This document shows positions 1 through 7,039 of a stretch of DNA of 64,000 nucleotides, in pieces. Position 1 is the stretch's first letter, and each line of letters starts with the position of its first letter. A program made the translations under genes and the position numbers. Under the pieces are notes generated by a model. The model worked only from the letters and a program-made list of their open reading frames with translations. It was not told where the DNA came from and searched no databases. This DNA comes from Actinoplanes sp. KI2 (GTDB lineage Bacteria; Actinomycetota; Actinomycetes; Mycobacteriales; Micromonosporaceae): assembly GCF_025630775.1 (NCBI RefSeq), contig NZ_JAOSZE010000025.1, positions 1 to 64,000 of the forward strand, given 5' to 3'.

Positions 1-1
1 C

Positions 2-265
2 GCCCGCCGGTCGAAGAAGCGCGGTGCGTTGACCGCGGAGGAGCGCCGGCACCTGGAGGAGATGCAGGCCGCCCTGGAGCAGCAGCGGCTGATCGAGCTC
101 AACGAGGCCATCCCGACCCAGATGATCGAGCACGCACCGGTGGACCTGGCCGAACTGGAAGCCCGTCAGGAACGGGTCAAGGAGATCCGGCAGATGGCCA
201 AGGACCAGCCCGACGAGATGGCAATCCTGGTGCGCAGCTGGCTCACCGCCGACGCCACCCGCTGA
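2..265 (+). CDS. fliF: FliF, flagellar MS-ring protein (C-terminal end only)
   Basis: This is the last 87 codons of an open frame that enters from the left edge of the window. It begins with a basic stretch (RRSKKR), as expected just inside the membrane after the second FliF helix. It ends with the acidic and amphipathic tail that binds FliG; the segment QPDEMAILVRSWL is the typical FliF C-terminus. FliF forms the membrane ring on which the switch and export gate assemble. The gene is followed by fliG after 90 bases and a strong hairpin. The start and the periplasmic domains lie outside the window. Identity rests on the tail motif plus the fliG-H-I-J order downstream. Confidence 0.88.
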   Translation, partial: ARRSKKRGALTAEERRHLEEMQAALEQQRLIELNEAIPTQMIEHAPVDLAELEARQERVKEIRQMAKDQPDEMAILVRSWLTADATR

Positions 266-271
266 GCCCGA

Positions 272-303
272 AACGGGCGGCCGGCTTTCGCCGGTCGCCC
301 GTT
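272..303 (+). terminator. Hairpin between fliF and fliG
   Basis: AACGGGCGGCCGGC pairs with GCCGGTCGCCCGTT around a TTTC loop (14-bp stem, one wobble) and runs straight into TTTTGCC. It looks like a Rho-independent terminator or attenuator inside the fli operon. Since fliG-H-I must be expressed, either read-through is partial or fliG has its own promoter. Confidence 0.65.
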
Positions 304-320
304 TTGCCATGTTATGCGGA

Positions 321-347
321 TAAGATAGACCTAGCTTGGGCCGAGGG
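321..347 (+). promoter_or_regulatory. Weak FliA/WhiG-type promoter candidate before fliG
   Basis: TAAG, 15 bases, then GCCGAGGG resembles the FliA/WhiG pattern TAAA-N15-GCCGATAA. It lies after the hairpin that follows fliF. The -10-like box overlaps the likely ribosome binding site (GGGAG at 345-349), which argues against it. Low confidence. Confidence 0.22.
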
Positions 348-355
348 AGTACGCG

Positions 356-1381
356 TTGACGACACCGGAACTCACCACGCTGTCGATGACCGGCGTGCGC
401 AAGGCAGCGATCATGTTGGTGCAGTTCGACAAGGACCAGTCCGCACAAATTCTGGCCAACATGTCGGAGAAGGAAGTCGAGATGATCTCGGCCGAGATCG
501 TTCGGCTGGACAAGCTCGACCCGCTGGTCGTCGATGACGTGCTGGACGAGTTCTACGCGATGGCGACCACCCGGTACGCCGGCGCCGGCGGCATGGCCTA
601 TGCCCGCGAGCTGCTCGAGGCGTCCCTGGGCAAGGAGCGCGCGGCGCAGATCCTGGACCGCCTCGAAGCCTCGATGAACGACATCCCGTTCAACTTCCTC
701 AGCAACGCCGACCCCCGGCAGCTGCTCTCGTACGTGCAGTACGAGCACCCGCAGACGATCGCCCTGGTCCTCGCGCACATCCCGGCGGGCCTCGCCTCGT
801 CGATCCTGGCCGGCCTGTCGCTGGAGGTGCAGACCGAGGTCGCGCACCGGATCGCGGTGATGGACCGGACGTCACCGGAGATCATCCGCCAGGTCGAGAC
901 GGCCCTGATGCGCAAGCTCTCCACCGTGCTGCAGCCCGACGAGCTCTCCACGGTCGGCGGCCTGGGGCCGCTGGTGGACATCATCAACCGCGCCGACCGC
1001 ACCACCGAGCGGCTCATCCTGGAGGCCCTGGACGCCCGCAGCCCCGAGCTGGCCGAGGAGATCCGGCGCCGGATGTTCATGTTCGAGGACATCGTCAACC
1101 TCGAGGACCGCGCCGTGCAGCTGGTGCTGCGGCAGGTCGAGCCGGCCGACCTGGCGACCGCCCTCAAGGGCGTGCCGGATACGGTCCGCGACAAGGTCAC
1201 CCGCAACCTGTCCGAGCGTGGCCGGGAGAACCTGCTCGAGGAGATCGACCTGCTCGGCCCGGTCAAGGTCAAGATGGTCGAGGAGTCCCAAGCCAAGATC
1301 GTCAGCGTGATCCGTACGCTCGAGGACTCCGGCCAGATCGAGGTCCAGCGCGGCGGCGAGGCCGATGAGCTCATCGCCTGA
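356..1381 (+). CDS. fliG: FliG, flagellar motor switch protein
   Basis: A 341-residue protein of normal FliG length, starting at TTG with GGGAG eight bases upstream. FliG sits on FliF and is the rotor protein that meets the MotA stator. The middle domain shows the family signature EHPQTIALVLAH near residues 124-135. The C-terminal domain carries the charged helix region (RMFMFEDIVNLEDRAVQ) that generates torque. The gene overlaps fliH by 17 bases, so the two are probably translationally coupled. Nothing in the sequence is unusual apart from the rare TTG start, and an upstream hairpin may set its level relative to fliF. Confidence 0.96.
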   Translation: MTTPELTTLSMTGVRKAAIMLVQFDKDQSAQILANMSEKEVEMISAEIVRLDKLDPLVVDDVLDEFYAMATTRYAGAGGMAYARELLEASLGKERAAQILDRLEASMNDIPFNFLSNADPRQLLSYVQYEHPQTIALVLAHIPAGLASSILAGLSLEVQTEVAHRIAVMDRTSPEIIRQVETALMRKLSTVLQPDELSTVGGLGPLVDIINRADRTTERLILEALDARSPELAEEIRRRMFMFEDIVNLEDRAVQLVLRQVEPADLATALKGVPDTVRDKVTRNLSERGRENLLEEIDLLGPVKVKMVEESQAKIVSVIRTLEDSGQIEVQRGGEADELIA

Positions 1382-2045
1382 CCCACGCAATCCGGTGATC
1401 CGAGGCGCGGTCGCGGAGAAGGCCACCGCCGCGCAGTTCGGCAAGAACCTGCGGGGCCAAACGCCCGCGGAGACCGCCGAGGAGATCCAGAACGCCCTGG
1501 AACAGGCCCGCACCACCGGATACGCCGAGGGTTGGGCCCAGGGCCAGCGAGAATATGCGATGGCCGCCGAGAAGGCCGCCGCTCGGGCCCAGGTCTCCCA
1601 GCAGGCCTACGACCAGCGCCTGGCGACTGCGCTCGCGCAGGCGGTGAACGCGCTCGGCCGAGCGGTCACCGAAATCGAGAACCAGCTCAAACCGACCTTC
1701 ACCGAGCTTCAGGAGGTGCTGCTCGCGCACGCCTTCGAGCTGGCCGAGGCGATCGTCGGGCGGTCGCTGGACGACCCGCAGAAGCGGACCGCGGACGCGC
1801 TGCGCCGGGTGATGGCCGCGGCCCCGGAGTCCGGGCCGCTGGTGGTCAGCCTCAGCCCGGACGACTACAACACGCTGGTCGGCAAGGACGGGCCGGACGA
1901 CTTCGACTACGAGGGGCGACACGTGCGCCTGCGCCCGAATCCCGCGCTGCAGCCGGGCGACGCGACCGCCGAGACCGGCATGGCCTCGGTGGACGCCACG
2001 ATCTCGTCCGCGGTGGCCCGCGCCCGGGAGGCACTGCGCCTCTGA
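1365..2045 (+). CDS. fliH: FliH, flagellar export ATPase regulator
   Basis: A 226-residue soluble protein. Residues about 40-110 are rich in Ala, Glu and Gln and should form the long helix typical of FliH, including spaced small residues (GYAEGWAQGQREYAMAA). The C-terminal part (from about 115) resembles the FliH/YscL globular domain that holds FliI. FliH dimers bind the FliI ATPase and bring it to the export gate through FlhA and FliN. It starts at ATG inside the end of fliG and is followed by fliI after 32 bases. Sequence conservation in this family is low, so gene order is part of the evidence. Confidence 0.88.
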   Translation: MSSSPDPRNPVIRGAVAEKATAAQFGKNLRGQTPAETAEEIQNALEQARTTGYAEGWAQGQREYAMAAEKAAARAQVSQQAYDQRLATALAQAVNALGRAVTEIENQLKPTFTELQEVLLAHAFELAEAIVGRSLDDPQKRTADALRRVMAAAPESGPLVVSLSPDDYNTLVGKDGPDDFDYEGRHVRLRPNPALQPGDATAETGMASVDATISSAVARAREALRL

Positions 2046-2077
2046 GCCGCGGCGCCAAGAGAGTGGGGGCCTGAACC

Positions 2078-3385
2078 ATGACCGACCTGTTCCGCCACCG
2101 GATGGCCGCGGCGGTGAAGGCGTCGCGGCCGGTCGCCAGCGGCAAGGTGACCGGCGCGGTGGGCCTGCGGGTGACCGTGAGCGGGCTCGAGGCCCGAGTC
2201 GGCGACCTGCTGCGCATGGGCGACGGCCCGGAAGCGGTGTTCGCCGAGGTGGCCGCGCTGGACGGCGACCGGCTCTCCTGCATGCCGCTCGGCCCGCTGG
2301 TCGGCATCGGCGCCGGCACCCCGGTGACCAGCACCGGCGGTCCGCTGCGGGTGTCGGTGGGCCCGGATCTGCGCGGCCGGATCCTGGACGGCCTGGGCCG
2401 GCCGATGGACGGCGGTCCGCCGCTGCGCGGCGAGGAGGTCAGCATCGCCACCGCGCCGCCCTCGGCGATGGAGCGCCAGCTGGTCGACGCGCCGATGCCG
2501 CTGGGCGTACGGGTGCTGGACACGCTTGTGCCGTGCGGCCGGGGGCAGCGGATCGGCATCTTCGCGGGCTCCGGGGTCGGCAAGTCGAGCCTGCTCAGCA
2601 TGATCACCCGGGGCACCTCGGCCGAACTCAACGTGGTGGCCCTGGTCGGCGAGCGCGGCCGGGAGGTACGCGAGTTCATCGAGCACGACCTCGGCCCGGA
2701 GGGTCTGGCCCGCTCGGTCGTGGTGATCGCAACCTCGGACGCGGCGCCGCTGGTCCGGCTGCGGGCCGGCGCGGTCGCCACCCGGATCGCCGAGTACTAC
2801 CGGGACGAGGGCGCCGACGTGTTGCTGCTGATGGACAGCGTGACCCGGGCGGCCATGGCGCAGCGTGAGGTCGGGCTGTCGGTCGGCGAGCCGCCGGCCA
2901 CCCGCGGATATCCGCCCTCGGTCTTCGCCATGCTCGCCTCGCTGCTGGAGCGGGCCGGCCCGGGCGCCCGGGGCAGCATCACCGGCCTCTACACGGTGCT
3001 GGTCGAGGGCGACGACCACAACGAGCCGATCGCCGACGCGGTCCGCTCGATCCTCGACGGCCACATCGTGCTGGACCGGAAGCTGGCCACCGCCGGTCAC
3101 TTCCCGGCCATTCAGGCGCTCGACTCGATCTCCCGGGTGGCCAACCGGATCACCACCCCGCAGCAGCGGGCGGACGCTACCGAGCTACGCCGCCTGATGG
3201 CCGCGCACCGGGAGGTGCGCGAGCTGATCGAGATCGGCGCGTACGTCCCGGGCACCAACCCGGAGGCCGACCGGGCCAACGCCATCTGGCCGGAGATCAC
3301 CGCGTTCCTGCGCCAGGACCTGGACGAGCGGGTCACCCCGGAAGCGTCCTGGGCGGCCCTGCATGCGATCGCCTCGGCGACCTGA
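2078..3385 (+). CDS. fliI: FliI, flagellum-specific export ATPase
   Basis: A 435-residue ATPase related to the F1 beta subunit. The Walker A motif FAGSGVGKSSLL lies near residues 163-174, and the Walker B strand VLLLMDSVTRAAM near 248-260. The segment GEPPATRGYPPSVFAML is characteristic of FliI and type III secretion ATPases. It works as a ring below the export gate and, with FliH and FliJ, uses ATP to deliver rod, hook and filament subunits. Length and motifs are all normal. The start ATG follows a GGGGGCC stretch. Downstream lie 118 bases with regulatory-looking repeats before fliJ. Confidence 0.97.
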   Translation: MTDLFRHRMAAAVKASRPVASGKVTGAVGLRVTVSGLEARVGDLLRMGDGPEAVFAEVAALDGDRLSCMPLGPLVGIGAGTPVTSTGGPLRVSVGPDLRGRILDGLGRPMDGGPPLRGEEVSIATAPPSAMERQLVDAPMPLGVRVLDTLVPCGRGQRIGIFAGSGVGKSSLLSMITRGTSAELNVVALVGERGREVREFIEHDLGPEGLARSVVVIATSDAAPLVRLRAGAVATRIAEYYRDEGADVLLLMDSVTRAAMAQREVGLSVGEPPATRGYPPSVFAMLASLLERAGPGARGSITGLYTVLVEGDDHNEPIADAVRSILDGHIVLDRKLATAGHFPAIQALDSISRVANRITTPQQRADATELRRLMAAHREVRELIEIGAYVPGTNPEADRANAIWPEITAFLRQDLDERVTPEASWAALHAIASAT

Positions 3386-3394
3386 ACATCTCCT

Positions 3395-3412
3395 CCGGTG
3401 CAGGACGGGTGC
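3395..3412 (-). promoter_or_regulatory. TcrA-box-like direct repeat upstream of fliJ
   Basis: Read on the minus strand, GCACCCG, four bases, GCACCGG. From memory, the Actinoplanes missouriensis response regulator TcrA binds GCA(A/C)CCG-N4-GCA(A/C)CCG, so this matches with one mismatch. It ends 14 bases before a FliA-like promoter candidate. A similar box precedes the flbD promoter. Confidence 0.4.
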
Positions 3413-3426
3413 AGGAGTCCGACGGA

Positions 3427-3454
3427 CTCAGCGATCCGGGGCGGCTGTCGATGC
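3427..3454 (+). promoter_or_regulatory. FliA-type promoter candidate before fliJ
   Basis: CTCA, 16 bases, GTCGATGC. This differs by one base in the core from the CTCA-N16-GCCGAT pattern seen before flbD and fliM in this window. It would start a transcript about 40 bases upstream of fliJ and serve fliJ, the hydrolase gene and fliK. Confidence 0.4.
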
Positions 3455-3503
3455 GGTCATGTGAGGGAAAGGCTCAGACCACCCGCGCTAGGAGGCAGCA
3501 ACC

Positions 3504-3956
3504 TTGAACCGCCTGTTCCGACTCGGTCCCGTGCTCCGCGCCCGCAAGGCGCAGGAGGACGCCGCCCGTGGTGCCGTGAACCAGTCGCGCGCCGAGATCC
3601 GCGAGGCTGAGGCTCTGGCCAAGCGCCGCCACCTGGACCTGGTGGGGTCCGAGGCCCCGACCGAGGGCACCGCCCGGGCCATGGTCGCCTCGCTGGTCGC
3701 CCGGCAGTCGCTGGCCGCCAGTCTGTTCGGCGCGCAGCGCATGGTCGCGGACGCCGAGGAGGTCGAGCGGGAGCGGCTCGCGGTACTGGCCGACGCGGCC
3801 AAGCGCCGGCGCGCGGTCGAGATGATGGCCGAGCGGCACGCGGAGCTGGTGCGCGCGCACGACCTGCGAGTCGACCAGGCCAGCCTGGACGAACTGGCGA
3901 TCACCGCCAAGGCCCGGAACATGGCTCTCGGCCTCGGCGAGGGAGGCCCCGCGTGA
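3504..3956 (+). CDS. fliJ: FliJ, flagellar export chaperone/stalk protein
   Basis: A 150-residue, strongly charged, almost entirely helical protein expected to form the two-helix coiled coil of FliJ. FliJ sits in the centre of the FliI hexamer, contacts FlhA and helps recycle chaperones. The start is TTG with a strong AGGAGG nine bases upstream. The gene overlaps the next one by four bases. Sequence similarity is weak in this family, so the call depends on size, coiled-coil character and position after fliI. Confidence 0.82.
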   Translation: MNRLFRLGPVLRARKAQEDAARGAVNQSRAEIREAEALAKRRHLDLVGSEAPTEGTARAMVASLVARQSLAASLFGAQRMVADAEEVERERLAVLADAAKRRRAVEMMAERHAELVRAHDLRVDQASLDELAITAKARNMALGLGEGGPA

Positions 3957-4957
3957 CGTTCATGGGCGTGGCGGGAGTGCTCTCCCGGATCCAGAACATC
4001 CAGAACCAGCTCAACCCGAACGCGATCGGCTCGGATGGCACCACGGTCGTCCCCGGCACGGTCACCACGACCGGGTCGTCGGACCCGACCTTCGCGTCGC
4101 TGCTCGACAACGCGAGCGGCGGACAGTCGATGGACGGGTACGGCAGTGTCACCGGCGACGCGGTGGTGGCGGACGCCAAGAAGTACCTCGGCATCCCGTA
4201 CGTCTTCGGCAGCACCGACCCCAGCAAGGGCCTGGACTGCTCGTCACTGGTCCAGCGCGCCTACGCCGACCTGGGCATCCAGCTGCCGCGCACCTCGTGG
4301 GAGCAGGCGAAGGCCGGTCAGCCGGTGGACAGCCTCACCGACGCGAAGCCGGGCGACATCCTGGCCTTCGGCTCCCCGGTACACCACGTCGGGATCTACC
4401 TGGGCGACAACCAGATGATCGCGGCGCCGCACACCGGCGACCACGTCAAGATCCAGAAGGTGTACGAGCGACCCACCGCGATCCGCCGGGTGGTGACCGA
4501 CGCGACCGCGGTCGCCATGCAGAACATGGCCGCGGTCCGGCCGGCCGCCCTGCAGGGCACCGGCGGGCTGGACGGCGTGCCGTACGGCGATCTGTTCGTC
4601 AAGGCCGGCACCAAGTACGGCGTCTCGCCGAAGCTGCTCGCCGCGGTGGCCAAGGTCGAGTCCGGCTACCACCCGGACGCGGTCAGCAAGGCCGGCGCCC
4701 GCGGCCTGATGCAGCTCATGCCGTCGACCGCCAAGGGTCTCGGGGTGGACAACGCGTTCGACCCGGAGCAGGCGATCTTCGGCGGGGCCAAGCTGCTCGC
4801 CGGCAACCTGCGCGAGTTCAAGTCGCTGCCGCTGGCGCTGGCCGCCTACAACGCGGGCGGCGGCGCCGTGAAGAAGTACGGCGGAATCCCGCCGTTCGCC
4901 GAGACCCAGGCCTACGTGCCGAAGGTACAGAAGGCTCTGGCCGCCCTCGGCGGCTGA
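3953..4957 (+). CDS. Two-domain peptidoglycan hydrolase (NlpC/P60 plus lytic transglycosylase) of the flagellar operon
   Basis: A 334-residue protein. Residues about 70-185 form an NlpC/P60 endopeptidase with its catalytic Cys in LDCSSLVQRAY and His in HHVGIYLG. Residues about 215-325 form a lytic transglycosylase with glutamate in AKVESGYHP, followed by GLMQLMPSTA and ALAAYNAG. It could cut both peptide and glycan strands to let the rod pass the wall, a job done by FlgJ in Gram-negative bacteria. No classical signal peptide is visible, so export through the flagellar channel is possible. It overlaps fliJ by GTGA, which ties it to the flagellar operon. Confidence 0.9.
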   Translation: MTFMGVAGVLSRIQNIQNQLNPNAIGSDGTTVVPGTVTTTGSSDPTFASLLDNASGGQSMDGYGSVTGDAVVADAKKYLGIPYVFGSTDPSKGLDCSSLVQRAYADLGIQLPRTSWEQAKAGQPVDSLTDAKPGDILAFGSPVHHVGIYLGDNQMIAAPHTGDHVKIQKVYERPTAIRRVVTDATAVAMQNMAAVRPAALQGTGGLDGVPYGDLFVKAGTKYGVSPKLLAAVAKVESGYHPDAVSKAGARGLMQLMPSTAKGLGVDNAFDPEQAIFGGAKLLAGNLREFKSLPLALAAYNAGGGAVKKYGGIPPFAETQAYVPKVQKALAALGG

Positions 4958-4990
4958 CCCTCCGACCCCCACGACTGACAGGAGAGCCGC

Positions 4991-6736
4991 GTGAACATGT
5001 CGAGTTCCGTGACGGGCCCGGACCGCGCCGGGATGGCCGATGCCGGCCGCCGAGGCACCGACCGGCGTGCGGACGGTGGCGACGACTTCGGCTCGGCCCT
5101 CTCGGCCGAGCTGAGCCGCCCCGGACGCGATGACAGCGCGGCGGCCACGGCCAAGGCCGCCGACGCCCGGGCCGCCGACGCCCGAGCCACCGACGCAAGG
5201 ATCGCCGCCGACCGGGCGGCGAGCAAGGTCGCCGCGAACCGCGCCGCCGCCGACCGGGCGGCCAGCAAGGTCGCCGCGAACCGCGCCGCCGACCGGGCGG
5301 CCGCACGCCGCGCCGACCAGGCCGAGGACGACGAGGTACGGGCCAAGGCCGCCGCGCGCGAGCGGTCGGAGGCGGCCGAGGCCACGGACGACACCGGCCG
5401 GACCGACCCCACCGAGGGCAAGGTCGAGACCGACCAGAAGGCGGACCGGCAGGCCGAGGGCGGCACGGCGCCGGTCGAGGCGAAGGCCGCCGGCGAGACC
5501 GCGCCGTCGGTCACCACACCCGGCCTGGCCGTCGCGGCCATGCCGGTCGCGACGCCGTCGTCCATCCCCGTCGCCACGGCTCCGGCTCCCTCGCCGACGC
5601 CGAACGCCCCGGGCGCCGCGGTCTCCGGCGTGGCGCCGGCCGCGGCCGGCGCCACCGCGCTGCCGGGCGAGCCGAACGCGCCCGCTCAGCCGGGCTCGTC
5701 GGGGACCCCGGTCGCCGCGGGCCAGCCGGCTGGTCCCGGCACGGTCACGCCCGGCACCGCCACGCCGGCCGACTCCGCCTACGCGGCGGCCGCGGCGGCC
5801 GGGACCACCGGCCCCGTGGTCCGCGACGCGGCCGGCAAGCCGGTGGCGACCCAGGACGCGCGGGCCGACACGGACAAGGCCGGCGCGCCGGTGACCGAGG
5901 CGAAGCTAGCGCAGCAGCCGACGACGGCGATGGCGGTGGCCAAGCCGGACCCGGCCGCCGAATCGACCCCGCAGCCGCCGTCGACGCCGGTCACGCCGGA
6001 CGCCAAGGCGACCTCGCCGGACACCACCGGCGCGGCCACGCCGGACGCCGCCAAGGCGACCGCGGTGACGCCCGCCCCGGGCGCCGCCGATCAGCCCGCC
6101 TCGACGCCGGATGCCACCCACCGCGCGTCCGACGCCACGACCCCGCCGCCGACCGGCCAGATCCCGGCCGCCACCCCGGCGGTCGCGGTGGACGGGACGG
6201 CTGCTCCCGGCGTACTCGGTCAGGCCGGTCTCGCCGGAGTCACCGGACCGCAACCCACCGCCCCGGCCGCTCCGGCGGCCGCCCCGGCGCCCGCGAGCAC
6301 GACGGCCTCGCCGACGCCGCCGCCCGCCGCGCAGATGGCGATGCGGATCGCGCCGCTGCGGCTGGAGGCGGACGGCGTGCACCGGTTGACGGTGCACCTG
6401 CACCCGGTCGACCTCGGCCCGGTGCAGGTGGTGGCCGAGGTCCGCAACGGGGACATCAGCCTCCAGCTGACCGGTACCACCGACGCCGGCACCGACGCGC
6501 TGCGCAACGCGCTCGGCGACCTGCGCCGGGAGCTCGCCGACTCGGGCTTCGCCAACTGCACGCTCGACCTGCGGCAGGGCACGGCGCAGCAGGAGCGGGC
6601 CCGGCAGCAGTTCGCCGAGACGGGGTACGCCGGGGGCCGCCGCGACTCGGCGACGGCCGACTCCACCGCGTCCGCCGAGCCGAGCCGCACGGTACGCCGT
6701 ACGCCGGGCAGCAGCCGACTGGACGTGCACGCCTGA
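4991..6736 (+). CDS. fliK: FliK-like hook-length control protein
   Basis: A 581-residue protein starting at GTG with AGGAG six bases upstream. The first 430 residues are low-complexity: an Ala/Lys/Arg repeat region (about 50-115), then a long Pro/Ala/Thr-rich stretch, as expected for an extended molecular ruler. The C-terminal domain (about 450-540) matches the FliK hook domain, with LHPVDLGPVQVVAEVRNG and the helix ALGDLRRELADSGF. FliK is exported, measures the hook and switches FlhB specificity. The gene ends at a bidirectional hairpin facing the minus-strand operon. The N-terminus is too repetitive to identify by itself, but the C-terminus is clear. Confidence 0.88.
   Translation: MNMSSSVTGPDRAGMADAGRRGTDRRADGGDDFGSALSAELSRPGRDDSAAATAKAADARAADARATDARIAADRAASKVAANRAAADRAASKVAANRAADRAAARRADQAEDDEVRAKAAARERSEAAEATDDTGRTDPTEGKVETDQKADRQAEGGTAPVEAKAAGETAPSVTTPGLAVAAMPVATPSSIPVATAPAPSPTPNAPGAAVSGVAPAAAGATALPGEPNAPAQPGSSGTPVAAGQPAGPGTVTPGTATPADSAYAAAAAAGTTGPVVRDAAGKPVATQDARADTDKAGAPVTEAKLAQQPTTAMAVAKPDPAAESTPQPPSTPVTPDAKATSPDTTGAATPDAAKATAVTPAPGAADQPASTPDATHRASDATTPPPTGQIPAATPAVAVDGTAAPGVLGQAGLAGVTGPQPTAPAAPAAAPAPASTTASPTPPPAAQMAMRIAPLRLEADGVHRLTVHLHPVDLGPVQVVAEVRNGDISLQLTGTTDAGTDALRNALGDLRRELADSGFANCTLDLRQGTAQQERARQQFAETGYAGGRRDSATADSTASAEPSRTVRRTPGSSRLDVHA
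5206..5286 (+). repeat. Tandem repeat inside the FliK N-terminal region
   Basis: About two copies (39 and 42 bases) of a unit ending AGCAAGGTCGCCGCGAACCGC, giving repeated DRAASKVAANRAA in the protein. The two copies are nearly identical, which suggests recent slippage in the ruler region. Confidence 0.75.
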
Positions 6737-6747
6737 CCGAGCACGAG

Positions 6748-6780
6748 CGCCGGTGGACATCCTCCCGATGTCCACCGGCG
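6748..6780. terminator. Bidirectional terminator between fliK and the minus-strand operon
   Basis: CGCCGGTGGACAT, a seven-base loop, then ATGTCCACCGGCG: a perfect 13-bp stem, followed by TTCTT on the plus strand. It lies exactly between two convergent gene ends. Confidence 0.85.
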
Positions 6781-6787
6781 TTCTTCG

Positions 6788-7039
6788 TCAGGCGGGATTC
6801 TCCATCTCGTGCACGTCCACCGGGGTGGGCGTGACCGCCGTGGCCTCCGGCTCCGGCTCCTCGGCACGGCCGTACCCGGCCGTCACGAAGCGCAGCGCGG
6901 CCAGCAGCAGCGCGGCGATCGGCACCGCGATGATGAACCGGATCAGCACGTCGGTGAGGTCCAGCTGATCGTGCAGGAACCGGTACAGCGCCGGTGCACT
7001 GAGCACGAACGCGAAGAGCAGGACCGACGGACGAATCAC
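6788..7039 (-). CDS. Small two-helix membrane protein at the end of the flagellar operon
   Basis: An 83-residue protein starting at GTG in a GTGA overlap with the FlhF-like gene. Two hydrophobic segments (about residues 5-22 and 31-53) are followed by an acidic, proline-containing tail (EEPEPE). I do not recognise the family. The size and two helices recall FliQ, which is missing from this cluster, but the conserved FliQ loop with QINE and FIPK is absent, so I do not call it FliQ. It is the last gene before the terminator. Its role may be linked to the FlhF-like protein or the export apparatus; this is inference from position only. Confidence 0.7.
   Translation of the reverse strand: MIRPSVLLFAFVLSAPALYRFLHDQLDLTDVLIRFIIAVPIAALLLAALRFVTAGYGRAEEPEPEATAVTPTPVDVHEMENPA

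Noticed and set aside
6788..7039. The 83-residue membrane protein as FliQ
   Set aside because: Two helices and size fit, but the conserved FliQ motifs (QINE, FIPK) and loop are absent and the acidic tail is foreign to FliQ.
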